Of a DNA stretch of 64,000 bases, positions 17,629 to 25,536 are shown piece by piece (the stretch's first letter is position 1; each line of letters begins with the position of its first letter). The position numbers and the translations under genes were made by a program. The stretch covers positions 24,571 to 88,570 of the forward strand of contig CAYVBJ010000010.1 in NCBI GenBank assembly GCA_964449075.1. Direction: 5' to 3'. Under the pieces are notes generated by a model. That model worked only from the letters and a program-made list of their open reading frames with translations, was not told where the DNA came from and made no database searches. This stretch comes from CAYVBJ01 sp964449075. Lineage in GTDB: Bacteria > Bacteroidota > Rhodothermia > Balneolales > Balneolaceae.

Positions 17629-18048
17629 TCAAGCCGAAGGGTTCAGTAAATTGATCAGCTTTCGATTGCGATCGAGCCGGTAGATATCGAAATCGCTATC
17701 CAGTGAGATAATATTTTTAAGCTGTAATATTTCAGCTGCCTGCAGGAGGGAAGCATCAGCTAAATCGGCCGGAAGTTCTTCATATTTTTTCATAATAGCA
17801 TGTATCCGGGCAAGTTCCCACTGTTCTGTATTATGGAGTTCTATTCCGCCATCGTAAATCCAGGAGAGAAAGTCGAGACGAACCTCTGAATTGAAATCAA
17901 GCATGTATGAGGCTTCAGTCACAACAGGCCACGTGGTAATTAAGCGGCCTTCATACGTTTCCATGAAACGATATACAATCCGGTGATATTGATCACTTCG
18001 GTCAAAGAGAGCGATAATCGGACCTGCATCAATCAGAGCGCTTTTCAC
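17629..18048 (-). CDS. PIN-domain toxin (VapC-like)
   Basis: A PIN-fold RNase of 139 residues from the GTG at 18048. Acidic catalytic positions are visible: the first Asp in A-L-I-D-A-G-P, Glu in V-V-T-E-A-S-Y-M, Asp in P-A-D-L-A-D-A-S and Asp in S-L-D-S-D-F. The frame is open to an ATG at 18102, but the PIN core begins right at the GTG. That start overlaps the antitoxin by 20 bases, which is typical of toxin-antitoxin pairs. It lies convergent to fliR. The RNA target cannot be told from sequence. Confidence 0.8.
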   Translation of the reverse strand: MKSALIDAGPIIALFDRSDQYHRIVYRFMETYEGRLITTWPVVTEASYMLDFNSEVRLDFLSWIYDGGIELHNTEQWELARIHAIMKKYEELPADLADASLLQAAEILQLKNIISLDSDFDIYRLDRNRKLINLLNPSA

Positions 18049-18277
18049 GAATTTTAGCTTTAATTTCTGATTTGTAGGATACAGAACGGTTATGATCGCC
18101 ACTGCCGTGCTTGCCGAAATACTTTTTACCGGTTAGGAATGGTTGATTGTATGTTTTTTCTTTTGCCATATATTCTACCAGTGCTTCTTTGATGATTTCG
18201 GAACGGGAAACATTTTTTTGATTTGACAAAACTTCCAGCTCATGTTCAATTTTTTTTGGCAACCTTACCGATCTCAT
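18029..18277 (-). CDS. Ribbon-helix-helix antitoxin
   Basis: An 82-residue protein. Residues 1-45 follow the RHH/CopG pattern: M-R-S-V-R-L-P-K-K-I-E-H-E-L, then V-S-R-S-E-I-I-K-E-A-L-V-E-Y. The C-terminal tail is charged and probably wraps the toxin. It overlaps the PIN gene by 20 bases. An inverted repeat 34 bases upstream of its start could be its operator. Together with the downstream gene it forms a type II toxin-antitoxin module. Confidence 0.8.
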   Translation of the reverse strand: MRSVRLPKKIEHELEVLSNQKNVSRSEIIKEALVEYMAKEKTYNQPFLTGKKYFGKHGSGDHNRSVSYKSEIKAKIREKRSD

Positions 18278-18310
18278 TGCGTGGGATAATTTTCAGTAAA
18301 TTAATTGTTG

Positions 18311-18332
18311 TACAAAATGTATTACTTTTGTA
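18311..18332. promoter_or_regulatory. Candidate antitoxin operator (inverted repeat)
   Basis: A perfect 7-bp inverted repeat, TACAAAA-8 bases-TTTTGTA, 34 bases upstream of the RHH antitoxin start. RHH antitoxins commonly repress their own operon by binding such palindromes, so this is a natural autoregulatory site. The symmetry is seen in the sequence; the function is inferred. Confidence 0.45.
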
Positions 18333-18493
18333 AAGAAAAATCAAGGTATTTTAAGAATTAGTCTGCTTTAAGGAATTGCTTTGTCAATGCTCAAATGTGA
18401 GAGGAATAGATTAGCAAACAATAGCTGAGCCCATCAAAATATCTTGCAGACGCCCCCGGAGCCGAACTTGACTTTAAAACTTAAACTCCGGGA

Positions 18494-19410
18494 TTAGTAT
18501 TGAGCAATCTCGTTTTGTAAGGTAGAGCGAAGTTGCAGCAGTAGTTTCCCAACAATTTGAGATATCCGGGCTTCTGTCAGACCCATTAGAAGTGCAATTT
18601 CTTNNNNNNNNNNNNNNNNNNNNNNNNNNNNNNNNNNNNNNNNNNNNNNNNNNNNNNNNNNNNNNNNNNNNNNNNNNNNNNNNNNNNNNNNNNNNNNNNN
18701 NNNCCAACAATTTGAGATATCCGGGCTTCTGTCAGACCCATTAGAAGTGCAATTTCTTTTAATGTGAGGTCTTCATAATAGTAAAGTGCAAGAATGAGCC
18801 TTTCTCTCTCCTTGAATTGATTGATAGCCATCTTAATTTGTTTCGACATACTCTCTTTCTCAAGGTTTGAATCAGGTTGTTCAGAGGCACTGTTCTCAAG
18901 CTGATCTAAAACCGGCTGGTCAGATTCATGCGAATGAACAGTCTGATCAAGTGACAGTACAGCTCTTTGCTGTACATTACTTAGCAAGTTTTGGTAGTTC
19001 TCCAGGCTCATATCCATTTTTTCAGCTACCTCTTCGTCATCCGGCTGCCGCCCCAGTTCCTGCTGAAGCTGATCAATAACTTCCTGCGCTTTTCCAAATT
19101 GTGTCCGGTCAGTTCTTGGAAGCTGGTCGATAGACCTGAGATAATCGATGATATTCCCTCGAATTCTGTAGTAGGCAAACGTATTAAATTGAGTCTCTTT
19201 GGTACAGTCATAATTTTCAAGTGCCTGCAGCAATCCCATAATTCCGGCGCTTTCAATATCTTCATATTGCGACAAAGCTGTTTCCGGCCTGCGAACCTTT
19301 CCTATGATGCTCTTTACCAATGGCATTGCTTCCGTAATAATGGCACTTCGTAAAGCCGAAGTCGGCTCCTCGCAGTATGAATCGACCAATTCCTGGAGTG
19401 ATAATTTCAT
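18494..19410 (-). CDS. fliA: RNA polymerase sigma-28 factor FliA (interrupted by a false gap)
   Basis: A flagellar sigma factor of the FliA/WhiG group. Region 2 includes D-I-E-S-A-G-I-M-G-L-L-Q-A and F-N-T-F-A-Y-Y-R-I-R-G-N-I-I-D-Y-L-R; region 3 includes L-G-R-Q-P-D-D-E-E-V-A; region 4 includes L-T-L-K-E-I-A-L-L-M-G-L-T-E-A-R-I-S-Q. A 100-N gap lies inside, but the 55 bases on each side are identical. Removing 155 bases gives an intact 253-residue frame ending in L-Q-N-E-I-A-Q-Y. It likely drives late genes such as motA. Confidence 0.93.
18549..18603. repeat. 55-bp duplication, left of false gap in fliA
   Basis: Identical to 18704-18758 on the other side of the 100-N gap. The two copies are contig ends that overlap and should be merged. 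It is an assembly artefact rather than a biological repeat. Confidence 0.95.
18604..18703. other. Assembly gap (100 N) inside fliA, artefactual
   Basis: Exactly 100 N flanked by two identical 55-bp copies. Collapsing the gap and one copy (155 bases) restores a continuous fliA frame, so no sequence appears to be missing here. Confidence 0.93.
18704..18758. repeat. 55-bp duplication, right of false gap in fliA
   Basis: Second copy of the 55 bases at 18549-18603; see that entry. Encodes part of sigma region 4. Confidence 0.95.
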
Positions 19411-19479
19411 AGATAATTACTCCATTTATGGAAATCTCTGTCCGGGGTTACAAAATCGGGATTGTAAGGCATCTTAAAA

Positions 19480-19689
19480 TCAGGTTTGGTGTGTGGAAGC
19501 AGTATGATCCGGTTTTGTGTTTGATGTTTCTTTGATGATATCAATCAGGAAAACAGAAATCCGCGTTGTTATCACCAACACAGAAAACACTATAACACTT
19601 TTTAGCATTGATGGCTCAATACCTGACCCTGAAAATGTTAAAAAAGTAAACAAAAGCAGAGAAATGATTGCGTAGATTCTGACTAACAT
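19480..19689 (-). CDS. Small two-helix membrane protein between flhF and fliA
   Basis: A 69-residue protein of no recognised family. Two hydrophobic segments are visible (about residues 4-20 and 28-50), separated by a short Gly/Ser/Pro turn, with a polar Thr/His/Asp-rich tail. It occupies the position where flhG (fleN) is normally found between flhF and fliA. Its starting ATG is 44 bases after the flhF-like stop, so co-transcription is likely. A role in flagellar placement or sigma control would be speculation. Confidence 0.55.
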   Translation of the reverse strand: MLVRIYAIISLLLFTFLTFSGSGIEPSMLKSVIVFSVLVITTRISVFLIDIIKETSNTKPDHTASTHQT

Positions 19690-19733
19690 GTATATGGGGT
19701 TTTTTGATTATGGTTAAATATAATATCTATGAA

Positions 19734-21101
19734 TTAAAAATCATCACTATTTAAATTCTCCAGGCAACTTTCAATAATTTTGTCAGAAGTTATGTGTCCG
19801 GAAGTGCCTGAGAATAAAAAACCGGTTTTTGTATCGAGGTAATAATTGTAAGTGTAGAAATTACCCGGACTATTTATACAACAGTTCGCATTCGAAAAAG
19901 AGATGTAAGCGGGCTTAAAATGGTGATTGGCCGGTAACTGGTGAATTACCTGCTCAGGCTCAAATAAGCCATGGGTAACGAAATGATGCTCAGGTTTAAC
20001 GAGACTGTCATATTGCACGCTATACTCATCCCATTTGTCTGCCACCTTGTTTAAATCGAAAGACAATGGTTTTGTTATTATAAAAATAGCGGAATTTTCT
20101 CCTTCACGGTTTAGTATCTGCCGCCATTCAGCATTGTCTGATGCTGTATACGTTGGGATTTCAACCTCTGTATGAAAATTCTTTAGCAGTGAAGAATCCT
20201 CCGCAACTAATACCGGCCGACAACTTTCCGGCGATTTTTTCATGTTATGTTTGATCAGCAGATCGGCAATGGAATGAATATCGGAACCGGGCAATCCCGA
20301 AAAAAGATATATTCCTTTTTCACAGTCCGGGTTTTTGGGTTGTAACTCTTCATCAAGAATTTTTTTTATTTGATTAATCTGGATTTCCGGCTGGCCACCT
20401 GGAAGAGGTGTATTTCTGAACCAATGATTTAGAAGTCCCGGATTAAAATTTTTGGAAATCAGGTGCCTGTAAACCGGGTTTCCGGTAATATCGGGCAGCA
20501 ATTCCTTACCAATCAATCTTGAATAGGCTTCGAGGTTAAGAAGCCGCTGCTGAATTTGCTCAAATTGGTGATTGCAGGCATGAAAACTAGTCTCTTTTAT
20601 ATAGGGTTTTCTCTTTTTTAAATGAGAATGCGGATTAGTCTTATTTTCTTTTTCGGGAGTTTCAATAGGCTTTTTTTCTTTTTTAGGAGGGGTGGACTCA
20701 TAATTATTGCTGCTTCTTTCAAAATAGACCCCATCGGATGCCGCTGACTGCGGTTCGTAAGCCCGGTAAGTTTGATTCTTATTTTTGTTGTACGAAACGT
20801 TATCTGTCACCCTTCCATGATCACCGCTATTTTCCATAAGTTTATTTATAGATTTACCGCCTTTCTCAAACAGTTCTTCAAACTGACTCAGAAGAGGTTT
20901 CAGAAGATGCACCGGTTTTTTTCTTTTCGGGTCCGGATGATAACTTTCTGATTCAGATTCTTCAATAGCAACGGTAATTGAAGCCGGAAATCCGGGTTTT
21001 GATTCGGCAGACTCAAGGACAACGAATTTATTGTCAAAGAGTAAAGAAGCTTTATTACGTGCTTCTTTAAGATTGTCTCCTTTTACTTTTCTGATATTCA
21101 T
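19734..21101 (-). CDS. flhF: FlhF-like protein with degenerate GTPase domain
   Basis: A 455-residue protein in the flhF position, overlapping the flhA stop by 4 bases. Residues 1-32 follow the FlhF N-terminus (I-R-K-V-K-G-D-N-L-K-E-A). A basic low-complexity linker runs to about 165. The N-subdomain is at about 175-230 (P-V-Y-R-H-L-I-S). The G domain begins at G-I-Y-L-F-S near residue 263. The P-loop position reads GLPGSDIHS (269-277), without the Lys and Thr needed for nucleotide binding. The DTAGR and TKLDE motifs are also absent, yet the closing S-G-H-I-T-S-D-K-I still matches the FlhF end. It is probably a GTPase-dead homologue that may still act as a scaffold for polar placement. Confidence 0.75.
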   Translation of the reverse strand: MNIRKVKGDNLKEARNKASLLFDNKFVVLESAESKPGFPASITVAIEESESESYHPDPKRKKPVHLLKPLLSQFEELFEKGGKSINKLMENSGDHGRVTDNVSYNKNKNQTYRAYEPQSAASDGVYFERSSNNYESTPPKKEKKPIETPEKENKTNPHSHLKKRKPYIKETSFHACNHQFEQIQQRLLNLEAYSRLIGKELLPDITGNPVYRHLISKNFNPGLLNHWFRNTPLPGGQPEIQINQIKKILDEELQPKNPDCEKGIYLFSGLPGSDIHSIADLLIKHNMKKSPESCRPVLVAEDSSLLKNFHTEVEIPTYTASDNAEWRQILNREGENSAIFIITKPLSFDLNKVADKWDEYSVQYDSLVKPEHHFVTHGLFEPEQVIHQLPANHHFKPAYISFSNANCCINSPGNFYTYNYYLDTKTGFLFSGTSGHITSDKIIESCLENLNSDDF

Positions 21102-23206
21102 AATTCAACGGGTTCCTGAAGTTTAGGTTCAGATTTCTCAAGTTCAATTTTTTCAAATTTTTTGATCTGGGTATCGATTGTTAAATCGTTATAAGAGAGC
21201 ACTACCACATCAGGTATTACAGATACAAGGAAATCGTAAATGGCCGGCCTTAGTACCGGGGATGTCAGAATAATGGGTTTATGACCGCCGGCAATCATTT
21301 TTTCAAATACTTTATTACAGGCAACATAAAACTTTTCAACAGTATCGGGTGCAAAACCAAGTGTGCTTGGATGCAGGTTCCCCTGCTGAGCCTGGGTAAT
21401 AAAGTGAGACTCAAGAGCGCTGTCGAGTACAGATACCGTTACATTCCCGGCAGAATCACTGTACATTTTTGTAATTTTATCTGCAAGACTGTTCCGCACG
21501 TATTCCGTTAACACCTCGGGGTTCTGTGTTTTTCCATGATAATCTGCTACCGTTTCAAGGATAGTGTTCAGATCACGAATCGGAACCTGTTCTTTTAAAA
21601 GTCGTTTTAATACTTTCTGGATATTTCCATAGCCCATCTTTTCAGGAATCAACTCTTCTACAACAGCCGGTGATGACTCTTTTAAATTTTCAATAAGTTT
21701 TTTCACCATCTGCCTGTCAAGTAATTTGTATGCATTACGTTTTATTATTTCAATAAGATGAGTGGTGATGACAGCCCCGGCTTCAATAATTGAGAGGCCG
21801 AATTTTTCAGCCTCCGCCCTGTTTTTGGAGTTTACCCAAACGGCGTCCATGCCAAATGCCGGATCTTTGGTTTTAACTCCCGGAAGTTCAAGATCAAGAT
21901 CTGCAGGTAAAAGAACCATGTGATACTCAGGCAAAAGATCTCCTTTTCCCTGCAGAATGCCACGCATTTTGATTACGTATTCATTAGCATCCAGCTGGAT
22001 ATTATCCCGGATGCGAATAGGAGGGACAAGAATTCCAAGCTCAATTGCAAGTTGTTTCCGGAGGGATGACATCCGGTCGAGCAGATCGCCGCCCTGTTCA
22101 GGATCTACAAGCGGGATTACACTGTAACCAATTTCCAGTTCAAGTGTATCCATCAGGAGGTAATCCTCGATTTTATCTTCCGGAGCATCCCTCTGTTCTT
22201 TTTCTTCGGTTGCCAGAACCAGGTCTTGTTCATCTTCCTTGCTTTTTTTGTTTGCCTGGAAAGCTAAAAATCCTGCGAGAAGCCAAAAAGGGAAAGCAGG
22301 CATTCCTGGAAGAGCTCCCATAATGAAAATAAATGCAGCAGACAGAGCAATTACTTTAGGGCTGCCAAATAACTGGCCGGTTATTTCTGTACTTAAATTT
22401 CCTTCAGATGCGGCCCTTGTTACTATAATACCGGCTGCGGTTGAGATCAGAAGAGAAGGAATCTGGCTTACCAGGCCATCCCCGATTGTAAGAAGCGTAT
22501 AAGTAGCAGCCGCATCCCCGATAGCCATGCCTTGCTGCATAGTACCGATCACAAGACCGCCGATAATATTAATAAAGGTGATTAACAGGCCTGCAATCAC
22601 ATCGCCACGAACAAATTTACTGGCTCCGTCCATGGCTCCGTAAAAATCACTCTCTCTCGATATCTCTTCACGTCTCTTTTTAGCCTCTTCATCTGTTAAT
22701 AATCCTGCATTGAGATCTGCATCAATTGCCATCTGTTTACCGGGCATGGCATCAAGAGTGAAACGGGCTGAAACCTCAGCAATACGAGATGCACCTTTGG
22801 TGATTACAACAAAATTAATGATTACCAAAACTGCGAAGATAATTACACCGATAACATAATTGCCCTGCACTACAAAACTTCCAAATGCTGCAATCAGGTT
22901 ACCAGCAAATCCTTCACTTAGAATGAGTCTGGTTGAAGCTACATTAAGAGATAATCGAAAAAGTGTAAGTATCAGAAGCATTCCCGGGAATACTGCAAAC
23001 TCAAGTGGCTTATTTGTGTAGAAAGCGACAAGCAGAACAATCACTGATAATGACACACTCATAGCAAGGAAAAAATCAAGCAGCCCCGGTGGTATCGGGA
23101 GCACCATAATCATCAGGATCATCAGGATACTGGAAGAGACCAGAATATCCGACCTGCTCATGAGAAAGGCTATCCATCCCTGGTTTTTTTCAGTTACTTC
23201 TTTCAT
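21098..23206 (-). CDS. flhA: Flagellar export gate protein FlhA
   Basis: A 702-residue protein. The N-terminal half has about eight transmembrane helices and a cytoplasmic FHIPEP loop (R-F-T-L-D-A-M-P-G-K-Q-M-A-I-D-A-D-L). The C-terminal half is the cytoplasmic ring-forming domain that docks chaperone-substrate pairs. It uses the proton gradient to drive export. Length is typical. It follows flhB by one base and overlaps flhF by 4 bases. Confidence 0.98.
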   Translation of the reverse strand: MKEVTEKNQGWIAFLMSRSDILVSSSILMILMIMVLPIPPGLLDFFLAMSVSLSVIVLLVAFYTNKPLEFAVFPGMLLILTLFRLSLNVASTRLILSEGFAGNLIAAFGSFVVQGNYVIGVIIFAVLVIINFVVITKGASRIAEVSARFTLDAMPGKQMAIDADLNAGLLTDEEAKKRREEISRESDFYGAMDGASKFVRGDVIAGLLITFINIIGGLVIGTMQQGMAIGDAAATYTLLTIGDGLVSQIPSLLISTAAGIIVTRAASEGNLSTEITGQLFGSPKVIALSAAFIFIMGALPGMPAFPFWLLAGFLAFQANKKSKEDEQDLVLATEEKEQRDAPEDKIEDYLLMDTLELEIGYSVIPLVDPEQGGDLLDRMSSLRKQLAIELGILVPPIRIRDNIQLDANEYVIKMRGILQGKGDLLPEYHMVLLPADLDLELPGVKTKDPAFGMDAVWVNSKNRAEAEKFGLSIIEAGAVITTHLIEIIKRNAYKLLDRQMVKKLIENLKESSPAVVEELIPEKMGYGNIQKVLKRLLKEQVPIRDLNTILETVADYHGKTQNPEVLTEYVRNSLADKITKMYSDSAGNVTVSVLDSALESHFITQAQQGNLHPSTLGFAPDTVEKFYVACNKVFEKMIAGGHKPIILTSPVLRPAIYDFLVSVIPDVVVLSYNDLTIDTQIKKFEKIELEKSEPKLQEPVEL

Positions 23207-23207
23207 T

Positions 23208-24278
23208 CTAAATTTTCTTTTGTTTTAATTTGTAAACATAAGCCAGGATTTCCGCTACAACCTGGAAGTAATCTTCCGGAACTGTTTCATCTTCGTTGGT
23301 TGATGCATAAAGAGCCCTGGCCACAGGAGGATTTTCAATAATGGGTATATCAAACTCTTTTGCATGTGAACGGATTTTCAAAGCTTTTTTTCGCATACCT
23401 TTTGCTTTTACAACAGGAGCGCTGTTATTTTCAGGATTATACTGAAGAGCAACTGCATAGTGGGTTGGATTGGTAATTACCACATCGGATGACATGACGG
23501 CGTGATCCAGCCGTTTTTGTTGTGAAAAACTGAGAGCTGCCTGACGGCGCTTGTTTTTCATGTGAGGATCTCCCTCCATCTGCTTGTGTTCATCACGTAT
23601 CTCCTGCTTAGTCATTCGAAGCTCTTTTTTGTGTTGAAACCGTGTATACATTGCATCCATAATGGCCAGAATAACCAGTGCTGTCAGTATTCGTGTCATT
23701 AGCAGTAATATCAGCCGTCCGGCTTCGGCCAGCGTTACACTCATAGGCATTACAAGCATTGTAATAAAAAGCTCCAGTTCATTGCTGAGTGTGATAAAGA
23801 TGATGGTGCCGATAATAAAAATTTTACTGAGGCCTTTAACCAGCTCAGCAATACCACGCATTGAGAAAACCTTTTGAAACCCTTTCATCGGATCAATCCG
23901 GTTTGGTTTGGGCTCAATCGCTTTTGGCGCAATGACTACACCGGTCTGTATAAGATTGGCCAGAAGGGAAACCACAAGAAGAGCCAGTAATAACGGACTA
24001 ATTACCTTAAATCCAAGAGCTAAAGTGGTTTCAAGAATTTGTAATGCCTGTTCACTGTTGCTGATTGGCTGATCAAGATTTATAAAAATTTGCCGGAATA
24101 ACGACTGAAACTGGCTGTAAATCCATTCTCCGGAGTAAAGTATTACCATTACCGATACAAGCATCAGAAGTACGGACGATACTTCCTGGCTTTTTGGGAC
24201 ATTTCCCTCCTCACGTGCTTTTTCAAGCCGCAACGCAGTAGGATCTTCGGTTTTATCTTGTTTATCCTGTTCAGGCAT
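23208..24278 (-). CDS. flhB: Flagellar export switch protein FlhB
   Basis: A 356-residue protein. A basic N-terminus (K-T-E-D-P-T-A-L-R-L-E-K-A-R-E-E-G) is followed by four transmembrane helices and a cytoplasmic domain with the autocleavage motif N-P-T-H at residues 270-273, next to Y-A-V-A-L. Cleavage and FliK contact switch export from hook to filament substrates. It is the first gene of the minus-strand block flhB-flhA-flhF-fliA. Confidence 0.97.
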   Translation of the reverse strand: MPEQDKQDKTEDPTALRLEKAREEGNVPKSQEVSSVLLMLVSVMVILYSGEWIYSQFQSLFRQIFINLDQPISNSEQALQILETTLALGFKVISPLLLALLVVSLLANLIQTGVVIAPKAIEPKPNRIDPMKGFQKVFSMRGIAELVKGLSKIFIIGTIIFITLSNELELFITMLVMPMSVTLAEAGRLILLLMTRILTALVILAIMDAMYTRFQHKKELRMTKQEIRDEHKQMEGDPHMKNKRRQAALSFSQQKRLDHAVMSSDVVITNPTHYAVALQYNPENNSAPVVKAKGMRKKALKIRSHAKEFDIPIIENPPVARALYASTNEDETVPEDYFQVVAEILAYVYKLKQKKI

Positions 24279-24700
24279 TCAGTTTAATTTTGGATATCCG
24301 CTGAAACCATTAAATGATTTCTGAGAGACAGATAATCCTGTACAGATCTAAGTTTTATTTACCAGATAACCGGATCATGTGATCAGGTGTTGTACAAAAC
24401 AGTACTGTGCGGATATATATCAAAAAGAATACCAGAGTCTGAATCGGCTATCCAGGTTATTTAAAGAGACAGACTGCCGGGCACGGTCACCATTTATTTC
24501 CGCAATGCGGTAAAAATTTCCGCAGACGGAAAAATTATGATGCAGAAAGCCTGACCCCACTTTTTTACCCGAAAAGTACACTTAACAATGAAAAAAGACC
24601 GCTTTTCGATAAAAACAGAATGGGTGTAAAAGGAAAAAGATCTGTATGGCATGAATCTTGAAACTGATCTGGTCAAACATGAAAAAAAATTAATTTGATT
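24279..24700. other. Divergent intergenic region flhB / flgF
   Basis: About 420 bases with no convincing gene, lying between the divergent flhB and flgF blocks, so it should hold both promoters. It contains two phased ATTTCCGCA...CGG repeats near 24.5 kb. A sequence at 24647-24662 resembles a sigma-54 site, but the -12 GC is GA. A 60-codon minus-strand frame at 24494-24676 has no family signal and is not called. Confidence 0.6.
24496..24529. repeat. Pair of phased direct repeats upstream of flgF
   Basis: ATTTCCGCAATGCGG at 24496-24510 and ATTTCCGCAGACGG at 24516-24529 begin exactly 20 bases apart, about two DNA turns. Each has dyad character (CCGC..GCGG in the first; TTTCCG..CGGAAA in the second). 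This is the arrangement expected for a regulator binding one face of the helix. Position between two divergent flagellar blocks makes it a candidate control site. Confidence 0.45.
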
Positions 24701-25441
24701 ATGATCGACCGGTTAACACACTCAATGCAGGCTCTCCAGCGGCTGATGAAAGCCCAGGAAGTAACGGCAAATAATATTGCCAACCTGAATACACCGGGAT
24801 TTAAATCGGACAAACTGTTTTATCATTCCTTTATTGAACAGCTGAATGGTGAAGCTTCTTCAGTGGTGCGTCCTCAACAGACAATTAATATGGCCCAGGG
24901 AAATTTTGAGTCAACCGAAAATCCTTTTGACCTTGCAATTGAAGGAGAAGGCTTTTTCAAACTTGAACTGGATGGACAGGAGCTTTTGACAAGAAACGGC
25001 CGATTCAGACTTAATGCGGATGGATTTCTGGTAAATGATGAAGGCGCGAATGTTATTGGTGAAAACGGGCCGGTATCTGTTCCCATTCTGCATGAGCAAT
25101 CGGGTACGGCGGAAACAGAACAGAGAATTGAGATATCCAAAAACGGAACAGTATTCGTAAATGATGAGAAGATTGATAAAATAGAGCTGGCCAGAGTTGA
25201 ACATTTGCCAGGTCTTGAACGTCATGCGGCAGGATACTATACGGCTCCGCCCGGACTGGAAGTGTTGAAAGATAGTGAAAGTGCAGTTCTCCAGGGGTTT
25301 TTTGAATCGGGTAATGTAGATCCACTGCAGGAAATGGTTGCAATGATGAACCATGCGGGCATGTTTGAAGCCCAGCAAAAAGTAATGCTGACCACCGATG
25401 AACTGCTATCAAGGGCAACAAATACAATCGCCCGGTTTTAG
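24701..25441 (+). CDS. flgF: Flagellar proximal-rod protein FlgF
   Basis: A 246-residue rod protein. The N-terminus has L-M-K-A-Q-E-V-T-A-N-N-I-A-N-L-N-T-P-G-F-K and the C-terminus has N-V-D-P-L-Q-E-M-V-A-M. The G-E-G-F-F-K-L segment is in the central domain. An in-frame TTG at 24695 is less likely than this ATG. It starts the block flgFGAHIJNKL and is paralogous to the following flgG, which is longer and lacks the shortened middle. Confidence 0.92.
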   Translation: MIDRLTHSMQALQRLMKAQEVTANNIANLNTPGFKSDKLFYHSFIEQLNGEASSVVRPQQTINMAQGNFESTENPFDLAIEGEGFFKLELDGQELLTRNGRFRLNADGFLVNDEGANVIGENGPVSVPILHEQSGTAETEQRIEISKNGTVFVNDEKIDKIELARVEHLPGLERHAAGYYTAPPGLEVLKDSESAVLQGFFESGNVDPLQEMVAMMNHAGMFEAQQKVMLTTDELLSRATNTIARF

Positions 25442-25536
25442 ATGAATAAAAAGCCCATGAAATACTGTTGTACCTGAATAACACAATAAGTGAGTTTTCC
25501 AGTGAAAAATTTTAATCAATAAATAAAACCTTCATT

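Noticed and set aside
17621..17646. Hairpin CTGAA...TTCAG between fliR and the toxin gene as a terminator
   Set aside because: Interrupted stem and no T-run on either strand.
18049..18102. Longer start for the PIN toxin
   Set aside because: The extra 18 residues read through the antitoxin gene in another frame; the PIN core begins at the GTG.
18549..18758. Biological tandem duplication in the sigma factor gene
   Set aside because: The same 55-base size recurs at the flgI gap with the same 100 N, which points to contig-end overlap.
24647..24662. Sigma-54-like promoter TGGCAT-N5-TTGAA before flgF
   Set aside because: The -24 part fits, but the near-invariant GC of the -12 element is GA, and no sigma-54 activator gene is in the window.
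24494..24676. 60-codon minus-strand frame between flhB and flgF
   Set aside because: Low-complexity, Phe/Ser-rich product without family signal, in a control region.
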